A stretch of DNA of 64,000 nucleotides, from NCBI RefSeq assembly GCF_027475565.1, contig NC_069381.1:177314501-177378500 (forward strand), given 5' to 3'. Below the pieces are notes generated by a model that saw nothing but the letters and a program-made list of their open reading frames with translations, did no database searches and was not told where the DNA came from. The position numbers were made by a program, and so were the translations under genes. This DNA comes from Acinonyx jubatus (lineage: Eukaryota; Chordata; Mammalia; Carnivora; Felidae). This document shows positions 61,561 through 64,000 of this stretch, piece after piece (within the stretch, counting starts at the first letter, position 1; each line of letters opens with the position of its first letter).

Positions 61561-63080
61561 TCTCCACCAGATGCCCCCAGTCCCAATGACTGACATTGAC
61601 TGTTGGCTACAGGAATTTCCTCAGGCATGGGCAGAAACTAGGGGAATTGAGCTGGCCCAACACCAACTGGCTATATACATAGAACTAAAACTAGGGGCAG
61701 ACCCTGTCAGGGTCTGCCAATACCCCATGCCTCTCACGGAGCCAATGGGAATCACGCCCCACATACGGTGACTACTAGACTCAGGCATATTAAGGCTCTG
61801 CCAATCGTCATGGAACAGTCCCTTGCTGACAGTGCGAAAACTGCACTCTAACAATCACAGGCCAGTCCAGGACTTAAGGGAAGTCAACCGGCGAGTAATG
61901 GATGTGCAGCCCACGGTCCCAAAGCCATACACCCTCCTCTCTACGTTTCCTCCAGACAAAAATTGATATACAGTATTAGATTTAAAAGGTGCCTTTTTCA
62001 GCCTGCCTTTAGCACCCAAGAGCCAAGACCTTTTTGCCTTTGAATGGACAGACCCTGAGAAAGGCGTCAATGGCCAACTCACCTGGACTCGACTACCACA
62101 AGGATTCAAAAACTCACCAACCATCTTCGACGAGGCCTTACACGAAGACTTGGGTGAGTTCCATTCTGAGCACCCTCATTTGACCTTATTGCAATATGTA
62201 GATAATATCCTGCTGGTGGAGGAGGACCAGGACACTTGCCTGCCAGGCACCAAGGACTTACTCCAGACCATAGCGGCTCTAGGATACCAGGCCTCAGCCA
62301 AAAAGGCCCAAATCTGCAGAGCAGAGGTGAGCTACCTGGGGTACAGATTAAAGGATGGACAAAGATGGTTGACGGATGCGCGGAAGGAAACTGCCCTAAG
62401 GATCCCACAGCCGCAAACCAGGAATTCCCAGGTACGTGAATTCCTGGGGTCGGCAGGGTTCTGTTGATTATGGATTCCGGGTTTTGCCGAGATGGCCAGA
62501 CCCCTCTGTGAGACCACCAGGCACCAACAAAATTTTGAATGGACAGAGGCCATGAACCAGGCCTTTAATGACCTTAAACAGGCCTTGCTGTCTGCCTCAG
62601 CTCTCGGGTTGCCTGACCTAACCAAGCCCTTCTACCTGTATGTAGACGAGAAAGACAGGGTGGCAAAAGGGGTCCTTGTCCAGTACATAGGTACCTGGAA
62701 AAGACCCATAGCTTATCTCTCTAAAAAGCTGGACATGGTGGCCGCTGGATGACCCCCATGCTTAAAAATTATTGCCGCGGTGGCCACTATGGTCAAGGAT
62801 GCAGACAAGCTAGCCATGGGGCAAGAACTATATGTTACCACCCCACATGCTATTGAAGGGGTACTCAAACAGCCCCCAGACCGCTGGATCAGGAATGCTT
62901 GTCTGACCCATTATGAGAGCCTACTGCTAAACCCCACCAGAATTTTATTCAAGCCACCTACAACCCTGAATCCTGCAACGCTACTCCCTAACCCAGACTG
63001 GGACCCCCCTCTGCATAACTGTCATAAGATTTTGGCACAGGTGCACGGAATCAGGGCTGATCTCTGGGACCGGCCACTGC
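61561..63080 (+). pseudogene. pol: Reverse transcriptase and connection domain (part of pol)
   Basis: Continuous with protease in one frame but interrupted by TGA codons at 61769, 61964, 62465 and 62750. The LPQGFKNSP block lies at about 62092-62118. The catalytic core reads YVDN at 62195-62206 where the group has YVDD, so the second active-site aspartate is replaced by asparagine. The connection part runs from about 62470. No frameshift is seen across this 1.5 kb, so decay is mainly by point changes. In the family this enzyme copies viral RNA to DNA from the tRNA primer. Confidence 0.93.
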
Positions 63081-63600
63081 TGAACGCGGACGCCACCTGG
63101 TATACGGACAGTAGCGGTTTTGTCTGAGAAGGAATCAGATACGCGGGGGCAGCCGTAACCACAGAGACGGAGATCATCTGGGCAGAGCCATTGGCAGCCA
63201 GAACATTGGCTCAACGGGCAGAACTGATCGCCCTGGACAAGGCACTAACCATGGGAAGAAGGTAAACGAATAAACATTTACACCGACAGCAGGTACGCCT
63301 TTGCCACCGCTCATATCCACGGAGCCCTTTACAGAGAGAGAGGGCTTCTGACAACAGAGGGAAAGACTATTAAAAACAAAATAGAGATTCTTGAACTCCT
63401 AAGGGCCCTCTGGCTGCCCAAGGCACTAGCTATCATCCATTGTCCAGGACACCAAAAAGCAAACACACCAGTAGCCAGGGGAAACTGGCTAGCTGACTCA
63501 AAAGCAAAGGAGGCGGCCCTTTCGGTGACCCAGGTTTTAACAACCATGCTACCCGATCCGGGGGCACCGACCCTGCCGGACACCCGCACTATACTGGCAC
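63081..63600 (+). pseudogene. pol: RNase H domain (part of pol)
   Basis: Recognised by TDSS at 63104-63115, AEL at about 63218-63226, TDSRYAF from 63282 and NWLADSKAKEAA from about 63483: the four acidic positions of the RNase H active site are all present. A TGA at 63125 and a one-base frame change near 63240-63263 (with TAA at 63263 in the old frame) break the domain, and a further change near 63560-63600 returns to the original frame before integrase. Confidence 0.9.
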
Positions 63601-64000
63601 TGACTTACAACAGATTAAACGCTTGCCTATGACCCAATGCTTACACGGCTGGTGGAGGGCCACAGACTCCAGCATCATCCTGCCAGAGGAGCTAGGACGA
63701 CGAGTCTTATCCAAAATGCATCGGAGTACTCATATGGGAACAAAAAAGATGGAAGACCTCATACGACATGCTAAGATCATTATTAAAGACTCTTGAGCAA
63801 AGATCCAGCAGATTGTGGCAAGCTGCCATGCATGCCAGGTAACCAACACCACCACCCATGGGTCTAACCCAGGAACCCGACTCAGGGGAGACCGCCCAGG
63901 AGCATACTGGGAAGTAGATTTCACTGAGGTAAGGCCTGGAAAGTATGGGTACAAGTACCTGCTAGTTTTCATAGATACCTTTTCAGGGTGGATGGAGGCA
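63601..64000 (+). pseudogene. pol: Integrase N-terminus and start of catalytic core (part of pol), cut by window
   Basis: The zinc-binding HHCC module is complete: histidines at 63719-63721 and 63731-63733 (HX3H) and cysteines at 63824-63826 and 63833-63835 (CX2C). A TGA at 63794-63796 interrupts it. The core begins with EVDF, whose aspartate (63917-63919) is the first catalytic residue; the other two lie beyond the window. The frame is open from 63797 to the last base. Confidence 0.92.

Larger units (their letters stand above)
58664..64000 (+). mobile_element. Endogenous gammaretrovirus-like provirus (5' part), cut by window end
   Basis: The order is 5' LTR, tRNA-Pro primer-binding site, splice donor, leader, gag, protease, reverse transcriptase, RNase H and integrase, all on the plus strand. 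The proline primer site, a Gag beginning MGQT, one CCHC zinc knuckle, a DTGA protease and gammaretrovirus-type polymerase motifs place it in the ERV1/gammaretrovirus group. Several frameshifts and stops show it is defective. env, the polypurine tract and the 3' LTR are not in the window. Flanking target duplication would be 4-6 bp ending at 58663, but cannot be checked without the 3' side. Confidence 0.95.

Noticed and set aside
61223..63796. APOBEC3 hypermutation as the cause of the pol stops
   Set aside because: At the two probable tryptophan sites (61964, 62750) the changed G would be followed by T or C, not G or A, which does not fit the usual APOBEC3 contexts; two others fit CpG decay.

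Overview
The window is mammalian nuclear DNA from a carnivore, almost certainly a cat-family (feliform) genome. The decisive evidence is at least twenty copies of the tRNA-Lys-derived CAN-SINE in its felid form (head motif GCCTGGGTGG, a CT-rich centre ending in CTGCCCCTCCCC, then AAATAAATAAA tails), together with carnivore-type L1 elements, ancient MIR/L2, MaLR and Tigger relics, and AT-rich DNA rich in CA and TA microsatellites. I found no host exon, splice-bounded coding region, tRNA, rRNA or CRISPR. The first 58.6 kb reads as a gene desert or a very large intron.

Layout. 1-3.6 kb: unique DNA, one probable solo LTR (912-1264) and two SINEs. 3641-11040: a full-length, decayed L1 with a 5' leader, ORF1 and ORF2 remnants, near-matching target-site duplications, and three SINEs nested in it. 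11-31 kb: mostly unrecognised AT-rich DNA with SINEs, an antisense L1 3' end, an MLT1-like LTR, an MIR, a small MITE at 19.4 kb, CA repeats, and a pair of related LTR-like fragments in inverted orientation at 27.2-27.95 kb. 31.2-35.6 kb: two older L1 fragments placed end to end, with a Tigger2-like DNA transposon, SINEs, a GGAA repeat and a CA repeat inside them. 37.7-47.4 kb: three further DNA-transposon relics, another 5'-truncated L1 (42.9-44.2 kb), SINEs, and a diverged direct repeat of about 155 bp at 45.26 and 46.61 kb that no element I know explains. 47-58.6 kb: unique AT-rich DNA with six SINEs, three of them within 0.9 kb at 55.3-56.2 kb.

58664-64000 (running off the window): the 5' part of an endogenous gammaretrovirus-like provirus. 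It has a 543-bp 5' LTR, a tRNA-Pro primer-binding site, a splice donor, a leader, then gag, protease, reverse transcriptase, RNase H and the start of integrase, all on the + strand. Frameshifts, in-frame TGA codons and a changed reverse-transcriptase active-site residue (YVDN) mark it as defective. The leader is open in the Gag frame and encodes a strong hydrophobic segment just before the Gag start, which resembles the arrangement of glycosylated Gag in this virus group. The rest of integrase, env and the 3' LTR would lie beyond the window.

I saw no convincing new biological system. The observations most worth checking are the glyco-Gag-like leader, the YVDN change, the inverted LTR pair, the unexplained direct repeat and the layered insertions.
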